NCBI GenBank assembly: GCA_963803245.1
Contig: CAWDLI010000002.1
Span: 62,001-126,000 of the forward strand
Length of the DNA stretch: 64,000 nt
Direction of reading: 5' to 3'
Origin: JACVRW01 sp963803245
Lineage (GTDB): Bacteria > Actinomycetota > Thermoleophilia > Solirubrobacterales > Thermoleophilaceae
A program made the translations under genes and the position numbers. Positions 33,895 to 43,733 of this stretch are shown here, piece after piece. Under the pieces are notes generated by a model. It worked only from the letters and a program-made list of their open reading frames with translations. It searched no databases and was not told the origin of the DNA. The stretch's first letter is position 1. Each line of letters opens with the position of its first letter.

Positions 33895-36540
33895 GTGGCG
33901 GCCGCCACCACCGCAAAGCTCGTCTACCCGTTCGCCGAAGGCTCGCGTGACATGCGGGACCTCCTGGGCGGAAAGGGCGCGAACGTCGCCGAGATGACGC
34001 GCGTGCTCGGCGTGGAGCGGGTGCCGGCGGGCTTCACGATCACCACCGAGGCCTGCGTGGCCTACATGCGGGCCGGCAAGGAGGCGCCGCCCGAGCTGGA
34101 GGAGCAGGTGGCCGAGGCGCTGGGGCGCCTCGAGGATGAGGCGGGCAAGCGCCTCGGAGACACTGCCGACCCGCTGCTCGTGTCGGTGCGCTCGGGCGCC
34201 CGCGAGTCGATGCCCGGAATGCTCGACACCGTGCTCAACCTCGGGCTGGGCGACGAGGCGGTGGAGGGGCTCGCGCGCGTGACGGACAACGAGCGCTTCG
34301 CCTGGGACTCGTACCGGCGCTTCGTGCAGATGTTCGGGAACGTCTGCCGCGGGGTCGCCGGGGAGCGCTTCCAGGACGCCATCAAGGAGCGCAAGGCCGC
34401 GGCGGGCGTGAAGCTCGACACCGAGCTGTCGGTGGACGACCTGAAGGAGCTCACCGCCGCGTTCAAGGAGATCTACCGCGAGCACACGGGCGAGGACTTC
34501 CCGCAGGAGCCGCGCGAGCAGCTGCGCCAGGCGATCCTGGCCGTCTTCGACTCGTGGATGGGCGAGCGCGCGGTGGAGTACCGGCGCATCAACCGGATCC
34601 CGGACGACTGGGGCACCGCGGTGAACGTGCAGCAGATGGTGTTCGGCAACAAGGGCGACACCTCGTGCTCCGGGGTCGCCTTCTCGCGCGACGAGATCAC
34701 CGGCGCGCCGCGGCCGAGCGGGGACTTCCTGCCGAACGCCCAGGGCGAGGACGTGGTGTCGGGCGTGCGCACGCCGCGCGACCTGCACGATCTGAAGGAC
34801 GAGCTTCCGGACGCGCACTCGGAGCTGCTCGAGATCCTCGCCGAGCTCGAGCGCCACTACGGCGACATGCAGGACACGGAGTTCACCGTGGAGGAGGGGT
34901 CGCTCTACATGCTCCAGACCCGCAACGCCAAGCGCCCGGCGCAGGCCGCGGTGCGCTTCGCGGTCGACGCCGTGAACGAGGGGCTGCTCGACAAGGCGGG
35001 GGCGCTGCGCACGATCGAGGCCGGCCGGCTCGACGCCCTGCTCCATCCGGCGATCGCCCGCGACGCCGAGTACGACGTGCTGGCCGAGGGCGTGGCCGCC
35101 TCGCCGGGTGCCGCGAAGGGCGCGATCGTGTTCACGGCCGCCGAGGCCGTGGCGGCGGCGGAGCAGGACCGCGACGTGATCCTCGTGCGCCCGTTCACCG
35201 AGGCCGACGACGTGGCCGGCTTCCACGCCGCCAAGGGGATCCTCACCTCGGAGGGCGGCAAGGCCAGCCACGCGGCGCTGGTGGCGCGCGGGATGGGCAA
35301 GCCGTGCGTGTCGGGCGCGTCGGCGCTCGAGATCGACGTGGCCGCGAAGACGATGCTCGTGAACGGGACGCAGCTCGGCGAGGGAGACATGATCGTGATC
35401 GACGGCAGCGCCGGCGTGGTCACCACGGACGACGTGCCGCTCGAGGAGCCGGAGGTGAGCGAGGAGTTCCAGACCGTGCTCGCCTGGGCCGACGAGCTGC
35501 GCACCCTGGGCGTGCGCACCAACGCGGACACGCCCGAGGACGCCGCCAAGGCCCGCGAGTTCGGCGCCGAGGGCGTGGGGCTCTGCCGCACCGAGCACAT
35601 GTTCATGGCCGCGGACCGCCAGCCGAAGATGCGCCGGATGATCATGGCCGAGGAGGAGGGCGAGCGCCGCGCCGCGCTCGACAAGCTGCTGCCGCTCCAG
35701 CAACAGGACTTCGAGGGGCTCTTCCACGAGATGCGCGGCCTGCCGGTCACGATCCGCCTGCTCGACCCGCCGCTCCACGAGTTCCTGCCCCATGTGGACG
35801 ACGTTGAGCGCGAGACCGAGCGCGCGCGGATCGAGCGGTCGGACGACCTCGAGGAGCTCGAGCGCACGCTGCGGCGGGTGCACGAGCTGGTGGAGACCAA
35901 CCCGATGCTGGGAACCCGCGGCGTGCGCCTCGGCGTGCTCCATCCCGAGATCTACGAGATGCAGGCGCGCGCGATCGTGCGCGCGGCGCGGGCGGTGGCG
36001 GACCGCTCCGGCGAGGCGCCCCGCCTCGAGATCATGATCCCGCTCGTGGCCTACGAGAAGGAGCTCGAGCTGATGCGCGACCTGGTGCTGCGGGTCGTGG
36101 GAGAGGAGAACGGCGAGGACCTCGACGTGACGATCGGGACGATGATCGAGCTGCCCCGCGCCTGCTTCGTGGCCGACCGCATCGCCGAGCACGCCGACTT
36201 CTTCTCCTTCGGCACCAACGACCTCACGCAGACCGCTCTCGGCTTCTCGCGCGACGACGTGGAGGGGAGCTTCCTGCCGCACTACATCCGGAAGAAGATC
36301 GTGGACCGCAGCCCGTTCGAGACGATCGACCGGCCGGGCGTCGGCTGGCTCGTCCGCCTCGCGGCCTGGACCGGCCGTGAGGCGAAGCCCGATCTGAAGC
36401 TCGGCGTCTGCGGCGAGCACGGGGGCGACCCCGACTCGATCGGCTTCTTCCAGCTCGCGGGGCTCGACTACGTGAGCTGCTCGCCCTACCGCGTGCCGAT
36501 CGCGCGCGTGGCGGCCGCGCAGGCCGCCATTGGGGATTGA
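33895..36540 (+). CDS. ppdK: Pyruvate, phosphate dikinase
   Basis: 881 residues, full length. Interconverts pyruvate + ATP + Pi and PEP + AMP + PPi. The N-terminal ATP-grasp part reads LLGGKGANVAEMTRVLGVERV and VSVRSGARESMPGMLDTVLN. The central phosphohistidine lies near residue 458 in EGGKASHAALVARGMGKPC. The PEP/pyruvate TIM barrel shows GVGLCRTEHMF and ends with KLGVCGEHGGDPDSIGFF, with the catalytic Cys near residue 839. The final SCSPYRVPIARVAAAQAA is the usual PPDK end. Roles include gluconeogenesis or PPi-linked glycolysis. Confidence 0.95.
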   Translation: MAAATTAKLVYPFAEGSRDMRDLLGGKGANVAEMTRVLGVERVPAGFTITTEACVAYMRAGKEAPPELEEQVAEALGRLEDEAGKRLGDTADPLLVSVRSGARESMPGMLDTVLNLGLGDEAVEGLARVTDNERFAWDSYRRFVQMFGNVCRGVAGERFQDAIKERKAAAGVKLDTELSVDDLKELTAAFKEIYREHTGEDFPQEPREQLRQAILAVFDSWMGERAVEYRRINRIPDDWGTAVNVQQMVFGNKGDTSCSGVAFSRDEITGAPRPSGDFLPNAQGEDVVSGVRTPRDLHDLKDELPDAHSELLEILAELERHYGDMQDTEFTVEEGSLYMLQTRNAKRPAQAAVRFAVDAVNEGLLDKAGALRTIEAGRLDALLHPAIARDAEYDVLAEGVAASPGAAKGAIVFTAAEAVAAAEQDRDVILVRPFTEADDVAGFHAAKGILTSEGGKASHAALVARGMGKPCVSGASALEIDVAAKTMLVNGTQLGEGDMIVIDGSAGVVTTDDVPLEEPEVSEEFQTVLAWADELRTLGVRTNADTPEDAAKAREFGAEGVGLCRTEHMFMAADRQPKMRRMIMAEEEGERRAALDKLLPLQQQDFEGLFHEMRGLPVTIRLLDPPLHEFLPHVDDVERETERARIERSDDLEELERTLRRVHELVETNPMLGTRGVRLGVLHPEIYEMQARAIVRAARAVADRSGEAPRLEIMIPLVAYEKELELMRDLVLRVVGEENGEDLDVTIGTMIELPRACFVADRIAEHADFFSFGTNDLTQTALGFSRDDVEGSFLPHYIRKKIVDRSPFETIDRPGVGWLVRLAAWTGREAKPDLKLGVCGEHGGDPDSIGFFQLAGLDYVSCSPYRVPIARVAAAQAAIGD

Positions 36541-36553
36541 CCTCGCGATCTCG

Positions 36554-36559
36554 TATGCT
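36554..36559 (+). promoter_or_regulatory. -10 box of the secreted beta-helix gene
   Basis: TATGCT ends 6 nt before GTG 36566, implying a leaderless message. No properly spaced -35 box is seen. Confidence 0.45.
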
Positions 36560-36565
36560 GGCGCC

Positions 36566-38182
36566 GTGCGTTGGCTGACCGCTCCGCTGGCACTCCTGGT
36601 GCTGGCGATCATCGTCCCCGCGTCGGCCTTCGGTCACGCTGAGCGCTGGTCGTACTTCCCGAACCACAAGCTCGGGCACGTGCCGAAGTACAAGAAGTCC
36701 GGCCCCTCGCTCGTCGTCTGCAAGGCAGATTCCCGAAAGCTCATACGCGGGATCTCCACCGGCTCGAAGAAGTCCAAGGCGGCGCGCCAGAAGAGTCTCG
36801 CGCTGCTGCCGCGCTGCAAGTACCGCCACATCCAGGCGGCTGTGAACGCGGCGAAGAACGGCACCCGGATCCTGATCCTGCCCGGCACCTACAAGGAGGA
36901 GCCGAGCCGCGCGGTGGCCAACGACGACGGTGAGTGCACCGGCGACGAGTACCAGGCTGAGGAGCCGGGCACGAAGTCGTACAAGTTCCAGCGCGACTGC
37001 CCGAACTCCCAGAACCTGATCGCGATCACGGGCGACGACGACGACCCTGACCGCCGCTGCGACGACAAGTGCAACCTCCAGATCGAGGGCACCGGCGCGC
37101 GGCCGAGCGACGTGAAGGTGATCGGCGGCGGCTACGGCCTCAAGCCCGGCGCGAAGCTGAACGTGTTCCGGGCCGACCGCGCCGACGGCATCTACCTCCG
37201 CAACTTCCTGGTCCAGTACTCGGACTTCAACAACATCTACGTGCTCGAGACGAACGGCTTCCGCGTGGAGGACGTCCGCTCGCGCTGGAGCCGCGAGTAC
37301 GGCGTGCTCAGCTTCACGTCGGACAACGGGCTCTACAACCGCGTGAAGGCGTCCGGCTCCGGCGACTCCGGCATATATCCCGGCTCCGGGCCTGAGGGGC
37401 ATTGCAAGCGCTACGGCATCGAGGTGAGCCACTCGGAGTCGTTCGGCAACACGATCGGCTGGTCGGGCACGGCCGGCAACGGCACCTACACCCACGACTC
37501 GAAGTTCCACGACAACGCCACCGGCATCACGATGGACTCCTTCGCGAGCGGCCATCCCGGAATGCCGCAGGACTGCTCCAAGTGGGAGCGCAACAGGATC
37601 TACTCGAACAACGCGAACCTGTTCAACGACAAGCGCGACGCCTACTGCCAGGCCACGCCGAACGAGGAGCGCGACCCGCGCAAGGTCTGCCCCACGTTCC
37701 AGGCGCCGGTGGGCACCGGCATCCTCACGGGCGGCGGCAACGGCAACATCTTCAAGAAGAACTGGATCTACGACAACTGGCGCCGCGGCACCATGCTCTT
37801 CTGGGTCCCGGCGGAGATCCGCGGCACCGATCCGACGGGGCAATCGGCCAAGCCGAGCACCTACGACACCTCGCACGAGAACAAGTACATCGGCAACCGG
37901 ATGGGGATCAGGCCCGACGGCCGCCGCGCTCCTAACGGAGTCGACTTCTGGTGGGACGAGGGCGGGCACGGGAACTGCTGGTCGAAGAACAAGGGCATCC
38001 GCTCCGGCGGCGCGTTCACGAGCGACCCGCTGAAGCTCTTCCCGTGCCCGGGCGGTAGCCCCGACCGGACCGGAAGCTCGAAGAAGTTCGCCGAGCTGAT
38101 CCCGTGCTCCACCTGGGATCCGAGGACGAACCCGAATCCCGTGGGCTGCAACTGGTTCACGCGGCCCTCCAAGCCGCGGTAG
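36566..38182 (+). CDS. Secreted right-handed parallel beta-helix protein
   Basis: 538 residues with a signal peptide (LTAPLALLVLAIIVPASAFG). Repeated short strands with Asn/Gly turns fit a pectate-lyase-like beta-helix: IYLRNFLVQYSDFNNIYVLE, NGFRVEDVRSRWSREYGVLS, GIEVSHSESFGNTIGWSG, YTHDSKFHDNATGITMDSF. Many paired Cys (CKRYG, QDCSKWE, YCQATPNEE, VCPTF) suggest extracellular disulfides. A catalytic site is not recognisable; a polysaccharide lyase/hydrolase or a structural surface protein are both possible. Overlaps the following lipoprotein gene by 1 nt. Confidence 0.75.
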   Translation: MRWLTAPLALLVLAIIVPASAFGHAERWSYFPNHKLGHVPKYKKSGPSLVVCKADSRKLIRGISTGSKKSKAARQKSLALLPRCKYRHIQAAVNAAKNGTRILILPGTYKEEPSRAVANDDGECTGDEYQAEEPGTKSYKFQRDCPNSQNLIAITGDDDDPDRRCDDKCNLQIEGTGARPSDVKVIGGGYGLKPGAKLNVFRADRADGIYLRNFLVQYSDFNNIYVLETNGFRVEDVRSRWSREYGVLSFTSDNGLYNRVKASGSGDSGIYPGSGPEGHCKRYGIEVSHSESFGNTIGWSGTAGNGTYTHDSKFHDNATGITMDSFASGHPGMPQDCSKWERNRIYSNNANLFNDKRDAYCQATPNEERDPRKVCPTFQAPVGTGILTGGGNGNIFKKNWIYDNWRRGTMLFWVPAEIRGTDPTGQSAKPSTYDTSHENKYIGNRMGIRPDGRRAPNGVDFWWDEGGHGNCWSKNKGIRSGGAFTSDPLKLFPCPGGSPDRTGSSKKFAELIPCSTWDPRTNPNPVGCNWFTRPSKPR

Positions 38183-38652
38183 TGCGATTCAAACGGCCGT
38201 TGCTCGCGGCGGCGATCGTGGCTGCGGCGCTGCCCTTGGCGTGCGGGGACGGCGACGGCCTGGAGGGCGGGGACCTCGCCTGGGTGCGCGACCCGAAGGT
38301 CTTCCGCGAGCCCGACCTGCCCCGCGACCGGGTGCTTGTGGGCGTGGTCCGAAACGACTCGCTGCGCCGTCTCAAGGTCGTTGCCGCGGACGTACGGGCG
38401 GTGGACGAGGACGGCAGGGCGCTGCGCGGCAACGCCACCTTCATCAAGGGATACATCCACGCGCTCTACCCGCCGACGCGACCGCCGCCGGGAGGCCTGC
38501 CTGAGTCCGAGCTCGAGCGCCTCGGCAAGGAGGTGCGCCTCGATCCCGGCGGCACCGCGCCGCTCAGCATCGCCTGGCGGGTGCCGCGCGGCGCCGAGCG
38601 GCCGGTGCGAATCGACTACGGCGCCGGCTTCCTGCCCATCCCGGAGCGCTGA
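38182..38652 (+). CDS. Predicted lipoprotein of unknown function
   Basis: 156 residues, GTG start in TAGTG so that it is coupled to the beta-helix gene. The signal ends in a lipobox, LPLACGDG. The mature part is a small beta-rich domain (RVLVGVVRNDSLRRLKVVAADVRAVDEDGR) resembling FxLYD-type or Ig-like modules, with a Pro-rich loop (YPPTRPPPGG). No enzyme motif. Coupling suggests it acts at the membrane with the beta-helix protein. Confidence 0.65.
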   Translation: MRFKRPLLAAAIVAAALPLACGDGDGLEGGDLAWVRDPKVFREPDLPRDRVLVGVVRNDSLRRLKVVAADVRAVDEDGRALRGNATFIKGYIHALYPPTRPPPGGLPESELERLGKEVRLDPGGTAPLSIAWRVPRGAERPVRIDYGAGFLPIPER

Positions 38653-38694
38653 GCCCGGTCAGGCCATCCACCGGCCTGACACAATCGTCGGGCG

Positions 38695-39687
38695 ATGCCC
38701 CAGCTTGCCCGTGCCCCCTTCCGCGAGCGCGTCGAGCGCCTCGAGGAGGCGCACCGCTCGCCGCTCGCCACGCCGTCCTATCCGGCCCACCGGGCGCGGC
38801 CGGAGCCCGACTCCGACCACCGCACGCCGTTCCAGCGCGACCGCGACCGGATCGTCCACTCGAAGGCGTTCCGGCGCCTCAAGCACAAGACCCAGGTCTT
38901 CATCGCGCCCGAGGGCGATCACTACCGCACCCGCCTCACGCACACGCTGGAGGCGTGCGGCATCGCGCGCAACGTGGCGCGGGCGCTCGGGCTGAACGAG
39001 GACCTCACCGAGGCGATCGGCCTGGGGCACGACCTCGGCCACCCGCCGTTCGGACACATCGGCGAGGAGGTGCTCGACGCCTGCGTGCGCGAGCGGTGGG
39101 GGAGGGCCTTCCGGCACAACGAGCATTCGCTCAGGGTGGTGGAGCGGATCGAGGCCCTGAACCTCACCGATCAGGTGCGGGAGGGCATCCTGCTGCACAC
39201 CGGCCCGGAGCCGCCCGCGACGCTCGAGGGGCGGATCGTGCGGCTGGTGGACCGGATCGCCTACATCAACCACGACATCGACGACGCCATCCGCGGCGGA
39301 ATCCTGCGTTTCGAGACGCTGCCGCCCGCGGAGATCGAGCTGCTCGGAAGCACCGGCTCGGCCCGCATCGAGACGCTCGTGCGCGACCTGCTCGAGCGCT
39401 CGGAGGAGGCCGGCGACATCGTTCAGGGCGAGGAGGTAGGGGGCGCGATGCTGCGCCTCCGCGAGTTCATGTTCGCGAGCGTGTACCTCGGCGCCGACGC
39501 CCAGCGTGAGAAGCCCCGCATCGAGCGGATGCTGCGCGCGCTCTTCGACCATTTCGCGGAGGAGCCGCCGCCCGCGCTGACGCCCGACGCTTCGGACGAG
39601 CAGCGCGTGATCGACTGGCTGGCGGGCATGACCGACCGGTTCGCGGTGCGGACCTTCGAGAAGCTCTCCGTGCCGCAGGGCTTCTGA
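38695..39687 (+). CDS. dgt: Deoxyguanosinetriphosphate triphosphohydrolase-like protein
   Basis: 330-residue HD-domain dNTPase. Metal ligands appear in HTLEACGIARNVARALG, GLGHDLGHPPFGHIGEEVL and RIAYINHDIDDAIRGG. RDRIVHSKAFRRLKHKTQVF is the family N-terminal signature. A CACAAT box lies 9 nt before the ATG. It begins the dgt-dnaG-rpoD operon typical of actinobacteria, with 4 nt to dnaG. Confidence 0.9.
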   Translation: MPQLARAPFRERVERLEEAHRSPLATPSYPAHRARPEPDSDHRTPFQRDRDRIVHSKAFRRLKHKTQVFIAPEGDHYRTRLTHTLEACGIARNVARALGLNEDLTEAIGLGHDLGHPPFGHIGEEVLDACVRERWGRAFRHNEHSLRVVERIEALNLTDQVREGILLHTGPEPPATLEGRIVRLVDRIAYINHDIDDAIRGGILRFETLPPAEIELLGSTGSARIETLVRDLLERSEEAGDIVQGEEVGGAMLRLREFMFASVYLGADAQREKPRIERMLRALFDHFAEEPPPALTPDASDEQRVIDWLAGMTDRFAVRTFEKLSVPQGF

Positions 39688-39691
39688 GCGT

Positions 39692-41446
39692 ATGGCCCTC
39701 TTCACGAAGGACTCGATCGACCGCGTGCGCGACGCCATCGACATGGTCGAGCTCGTGGGCGCCAAGACCGACCTGCGGCGGGCCGGCACCCGCTGGCAGG
39801 GGCTCTGCCCGTTCCACGACGAGCGCACGCCGTCGTTCTCGGTCAACCCCGAGGACAAGCTCTACTACTGCTTCGGCTGCCAGAAGGGCGGCGACGCGAT
39901 CGGCTTCGTGCAGGAGGTTGAGGGTCTCGACTTCCCCGAGGCGGTCGAGATGCTCGCCGAGCGCTACAACGTCCGCGTCGAGCGCGAGGACGACGATCCC
40001 GAGGCCGACAAACGCAGGAAGCAGCGGGAGCGGCTGCTGAGTCTGCTCGACCGCACGGCGCGCTACTACGCGTCGTTCCTCGAGAGCGCGGGGGAGGCCT
40101 CCAAGGCGAGGGCCTACCTCGCCGAGCGGGGCTTCTCCGAGGAGGTGCTGAAGGAGTTCCGGGTGGGCTACGCGCCGAGCGCGTGGGACAAGGTGCTGGT
40201 GGGCGCCCAGCGGGACGGGTACACGACCCAGGAGCTCGCCGACGCGGGCCTGGCGCAGCGCAACGACAGCGGCAACCTCTACGACCGCTTCCGGGGGCGG
40301 ATCATGTTCCCGCTCGCGGACGCCCGTGGCCGGGTGCTCGGATTCGGTGCTCGCGCGATGGGGGAGGGGCGCGGCCCGAAGTACCTGAACAGCTCGGAGA
40401 GCAGGATCTACCGAAAGGGACGCCAGCTCTTCGGGATCGACGTTGCGCGCCCGCACGCCACCAAGTCCGGTCGGATCGTTGTGGTGGAGGGTTACACCGA
40501 CGTGCTGGCCATGCACCAGGCGGGGATCCGGGAAACGGTGGCCATCATGGGCACCGCGCTCACGGAGGAACAGGTCATCGAGCTGGCCAAGCTCGCCAGA
40601 CGTGTAATACTCGCCCTCGACGCCGACCGGGCCGGGCAGGAGGCCATGCTCCGGGCGGCGCGACTCGCCAAGGACAGGGACTTGGAGCTGGCGGCCGTGG
40701 AGATGCCCGCGGGCGCCGACCCCGCAGATCTGCTTGCAGAGCGGGGAAGTGAAGCTATGAACGCGCTCCTGGAGCGTGCCAGAGGCATGATCGAGTTTCA
40801 GGTCCACCGGGTACTTGCCGATGCAGAGCTTGATACGCCAGCAGGCAGAGATCGCGCCCTGGATTCGGCAAGGCGCCTGATCGCAGACGTACCCGAAAGC
40901 TCTGCTTTGAGACACGAATTGGTCCGCACCGTGGCCGACCGCCTAGACCTTCCCACCACCCTCGTTACAGCTGAGGTCCCGCGCTCCCGGGGCCGGGAGC
41001 GCCCCGTGCTCGAAGCGCCGCCCGTGCGCTCGCCGGGTGAGATCGCGCTGGAGCCCGAAACGGCGTTCCTGGCGTCCTGCTTGGCCAGCGGTGAGGTGGG
41101 GCAGAAGCAGCTCTCCGAGATGTCCCCGGACGTGTTCTCATCCCAGCTGATGCGCCATGCGCGCGAGCACCTCGCGGCGAGCTTCCACGATCCCCTCGCG
41201 GGGCTCGAGGACCGGGAGCCTGCGCTCGGCCAGCTCGTGGCGGCCGTGGTGGCCCGCGCCGACGGCCAGGACCCCTCGTCCGCGCCCAATCTTCGCCTGA
41301 GCTTCCTCCAGCTCGAGCAGCGCCGGATCGACCGTGAGCTTCGAAGGGCCTCCGAGGACGCCGACCGCCCGCGGCAGGATGAGCTGGCCGTCGCGCGCCA
41401 GGACGTGAGGCGCGAGATGGACGCCGTGATGGGACAGATGGCATGA
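39692..41446 (+). CDS. dnaG: DNA primase
   Basis: 584 residues. The zinc-binding domain reads GLCPFHDERTPSFSVN and YYCFGCQKGGDAIGF (residues about 38-65). The TOPRIM core has VVEGYTDVLAMHQAG near residue 266 and ALDADRAGQEAM near residue 310. The C-terminal helicase-binding region is rich in charged helices. It synthesises RNA primers for replication. Its stop overlaps the rpoD start by 4 nt, keeping the macromolecular-synthesis operon pattern. Confidence 0.95.
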   Translation: MALFTKDSIDRVRDAIDMVELVGAKTDLRRAGTRWQGLCPFHDERTPSFSVNPEDKLYYCFGCQKGGDAIGFVQEVEGLDFPEAVEMLAERYNVRVEREDDDPEADKRRKQRERLLSLLDRTARYYASFLESAGEASKARAYLAERGFSEEVLKEFRVGYAPSAWDKVLVGAQRDGYTTQELADAGLAQRNDSGNLYDRFRGRIMFPLADARGRVLGFGARAMGEGRGPKYLNSSESRIYRKGRQLFGIDVARPHATKSGRIVVVEGYTDVLAMHQAGIRETVAIMGTALTEEQVIELAKLARRVILALDADRAGQEAMLRAARLAKDRDLELAAVEMPAGADPADLLAERGSEAMNALLERARGMIEFQVHRVLADAELDTPAGRDRALDSARRLIADVPESSALRHELVRTVADRLDLPTTLVTAEVPRSRGRERPVLEAPPVRSPGEIALEPETAFLASCLASGEVGQKQLSEMSPDVFSSQLMRHAREHLAASFHDPLAGLEDREPALGQLVAAVVARADGQDPSSAPNLRLSFLQLEQRRIDRELRRASEDADRPRQDELAVARQDVRREMDAVMGQMA

Positions 41447-42414
41447 ACGACACTGCGTACGAGATGGCGGACGAGGGCGATCCCAAGGAGCTCGACGGCG
41501 CCGAGGTCGAGTCCGGCGATCTCTACGACGAGGGCGGGGTGGTCACCTCCGGGTTGCCGGTCGCACCGCCGTCGCAGGGGGCCGAGGACGCCGTACGGCT
41601 GTACCTGCGCTCGATCGGCCGCGTGCCGCTCCTGACCCGCGAGGACGAGGTGCGCCTGGCCAAGCGGATCGAGATGAACGACATGTCGGCGAAGAACGCG
41701 CTGATCGAGGCGAACCTGCGCCTCGTCGTGTCGATCGCCAAGCGCTACACCGGCCGCGGCCTCACCCTGCTCGACCTGATCCAGGAGGGCAACCTCGGCC
41801 TAATCCGCGCCGTCGAGAAGTTCGACTGGCGCCGCGGCTTCAAGTTCTCGACCTACGCCACCTGGTGGATCCGGCAGGCGATCACGCGCGCGCTGGCCGA
41901 CCAGTCGCGCACGATCCGCATCCCGGTGCACATGGTCGAGCGCATGAATCGCGTGGCCCGCGCCAAGCGCATGCTGCTCCAGCGCAACAACAGGGAGCCC
42001 ACCTTCGAGGAGATCGGCGACGTGGTGGACATGCCGGCGAAGAAGGTCGAGGAGATCCTGAAGCTGGGGCAGGAGCCCGTCTCGCTCGAGGCCCCGGTCG
42101 GCGGCGAGGAGGGCGACGCGTCGCTCGGAGACTTCATCGAGGACTCGGCGGGCGACCGGCCGCTCGAGATCGTGGCGAACGAGATTCGCGACAAGGACCT
42201 TCAGCAGGTGCTGGAAGCCCTGCCCTGGCGCGAGCGCCGGGTGATCGAGCTGCGCTACGGCCTCGGCGACGAGGGCCCGCTCACGCTCGAGGACATCGGC
42301 CACCAGGTGGGCGTGACGCGCGAGCGCGTGCGCCAGATCGAGTCGAAGACCCTCGCGATGCTGAAGAGCTCGGGAAGCGCCGAGCGGCTGGCCGGCACGG
42401 CCGACGAAGCCTGA
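41443..42414 (+). CDS. rpoD: Primary RNA polymerase sigma factor (RpoD/SigA)
   Basis: 323 residues, short because the N-terminal region 1.1 found in longer primary sigmas is reduced to an acidic tail (about residues 1-45). Region 1.2: AVRLYLRSIGRVPLLTREDE. Region 2: LRLVVSIAKRYTGRGLTLLD, GLIRAVEKFDWRRGFKFSTY and ATWWIRQAITRALADQ. Region 3: EEIGDVVDMPAKKVEEILKL. Region 4: LEDIGHQVGVTRERVRQIES. All residues needed to read -10 and -35 boxes are present. Position after dnaG supports a housekeeping role. Confidence 0.95.
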   Translation: MNDTAYEMADEGDPKELDGAEVESGDLYDEGGVVTSGLPVAPPSQGAEDAVRLYLRSIGRVPLLTREDEVRLAKRIEMNDMSAKNALIEANLRLVVSIAKRYTGRGLTLLDLIQEGNLGLIRAVEKFDWRRGFKFSTYATWWIRQAITRALADQSRTIRIPVHMVERMNRVARAKRMLLQRNNREPTFEEIGDVVDMPAKKVEEILKLGQEPVSLEAPVGGEEGDASLGDFIEDSAGDRPLEIVANEIRDKDLQQVLEALPWRERRVIELRYGLGDEGPLTLEDIGHQVGVTRERVRQIESKTLAMLKSSGSAERLAGTADEA

Positions 42415-42433
42415 GCGCCTCCACCCTCGACGC

Positions 42434-42439
42434 TATCCT
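42434..42439 (+). promoter_or_regulatory. -10 box of tRNA-Asn
   Basis: TATCCT, 11 nt before the mature tRNA 5' end. Confidence 0.45.
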
Positions 42440-42450
42440 CGCAATGCCGT

Positions 42451-42521
42451 TCCCCGGTGATGTAACGGCAACATGACTGACTGTTAATCAGTTCTTGGTG
42501 GTTCGAATCCACCCCGGGGAG
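42451..42521 (+). tRNA. tRNA-Asn (GUU)
   Basis: Acceptor TCCCCGG pairs with CCGGGGA, followed by discriminator G. The anticodon stem-loop CTGACTGTTAATCAGT carries GTT. The T arm is GGTGG-TTCGAAT-CCACC. 71 nt, and CCA is not encoded. The D arm (ATGT...ACAT) is atypical but pairs. Confidence 0.93.
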
Positions 42522-42523
42522 CT

Positions 42524-43733
42524 TCAGCGCCCGGCCAGTGCCTCCACGGCCTCGGCCGCGTTCGCCGGGCCGGGATGCTCGTCGTTCCACGCCTGCAGCG
42601 CCTCGGCGCGCCGGGTGTAGGTCGGCTCGGCCAGGAGGCGCCGCACCGCCAGGCGCACCCCGCGGGCGTTCTGGAAGCGGCGCGGCAGCGGAGACGCCGA
42701 GCCCGGACCAGCGGATCCGCGCGGCGTTCTCGGCCTGGTCGCCGGCGTAGGGGCAGGCCACGACGGGCACACCGCAGGCGAGCGCCCGGGCGATAGTGCC
42801 GTGGCCGGCGTGGCAGACCACGGCGTCGCAGAGCGGCATCGTGCGCGCGTAGGACACCCACTCGACGATCCGCGCGTTCGGCGGGTCGGGCAGCGGGTAC
42901 GCGGGCGGGCGCCTGTTCCACGTCGCGAGCACTCGCACGGGCTCCCCGGCCAGCCCCTCGAGCGCCGCGCGCAGCAGCTCGTGCTCGGGGTCCTGCGCGG
43001 TGCTTGGCGCCACGAGCACGAGCGGGTCGTCGCCGGGTGGCAGCTCCACCTCGCCGAACGGCTGCTCCCACAGGAGCGGGCCGCTCACGTGCACCCCCGC
43101 CGGCGCGTCGGGCCGCGGATACTCGAGCTGGGGGAAGGTCGCCACCAGCGCCAGGTCGCTGGAGATGCCGCCGTGCATCTTTTCGAGCGGCGCCAGCCCC
43201 ACGCGCTCGCGCGCGCCGTTCAGCTCGCGGCGGCCCTGCTCTTCGCCTGCGGATAGCACCGGGCGGAGCGTGCCCCACAGGCGCGCCCCGACGCGCGTGC
43301 GCGGCGGCACCGCGCCCACCGAGTAGGGCGGCAGCCCGGGGCGCCCCACCGGATACACGTGCGGAACGAGCGTTCCCCAAGGACGCTCCTCCGCCTGTGC
43401 CGCGAGCGATGCGGCCACGGTGAGGATGTCGGCCACCACGGCGTCCGGATCGACCTCGCGGATCAGCTCACGGGTGGGTGCGCAGGCTCGCACCGCGGCC
43501 TGGTAGATCCCGAGTGGGGCCTTTCCCTGCTCCAGCAGGTGGTACTCCGGAGCGGACGCGAAGCGCATCCCCTCGCGCTCCACGTGCTCGCGCCAGCGAA
43601 CCCAGGTCTCGAGCCAGACTTCGTGGCCGCGGGTCACCAGCTCGCGACCCAGGGCTATGGCCGGGAATGCGTGCCCCGGGTCTCCGAACGCCGCCAGGAG
43701 CAGGCGCCTGCGCGGCGCGGGCGCTCCGCTCAG
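42524..43733 (-). CDS. UGT/MGT-like glycosyltransferase (GT1), one frameshift in sequence
   Basis: GT-B glycosyltransferase resembling macrolide/steroid glycosyltransferases. The N-terminal acceptor domain reads RRLLLAAFGDPGHAFPAIAL. The C-terminal donor domain has EWVSYARTMPLCDAVVCHAG, then HGTIARALACGVPVVACPYA and GDQAENAARI, the NDP-sugar-binding signature. Near 42690 the frame changes and the last about 55 residues continue as RRFQNARGVRLAVRRLLAEP to a stop at 42524. No ATG/GTG/TTG fits; CTG 43733, overlapping the LLM stop, is the likeliest start. The acceptor is unknown. Confidence 0.7.
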
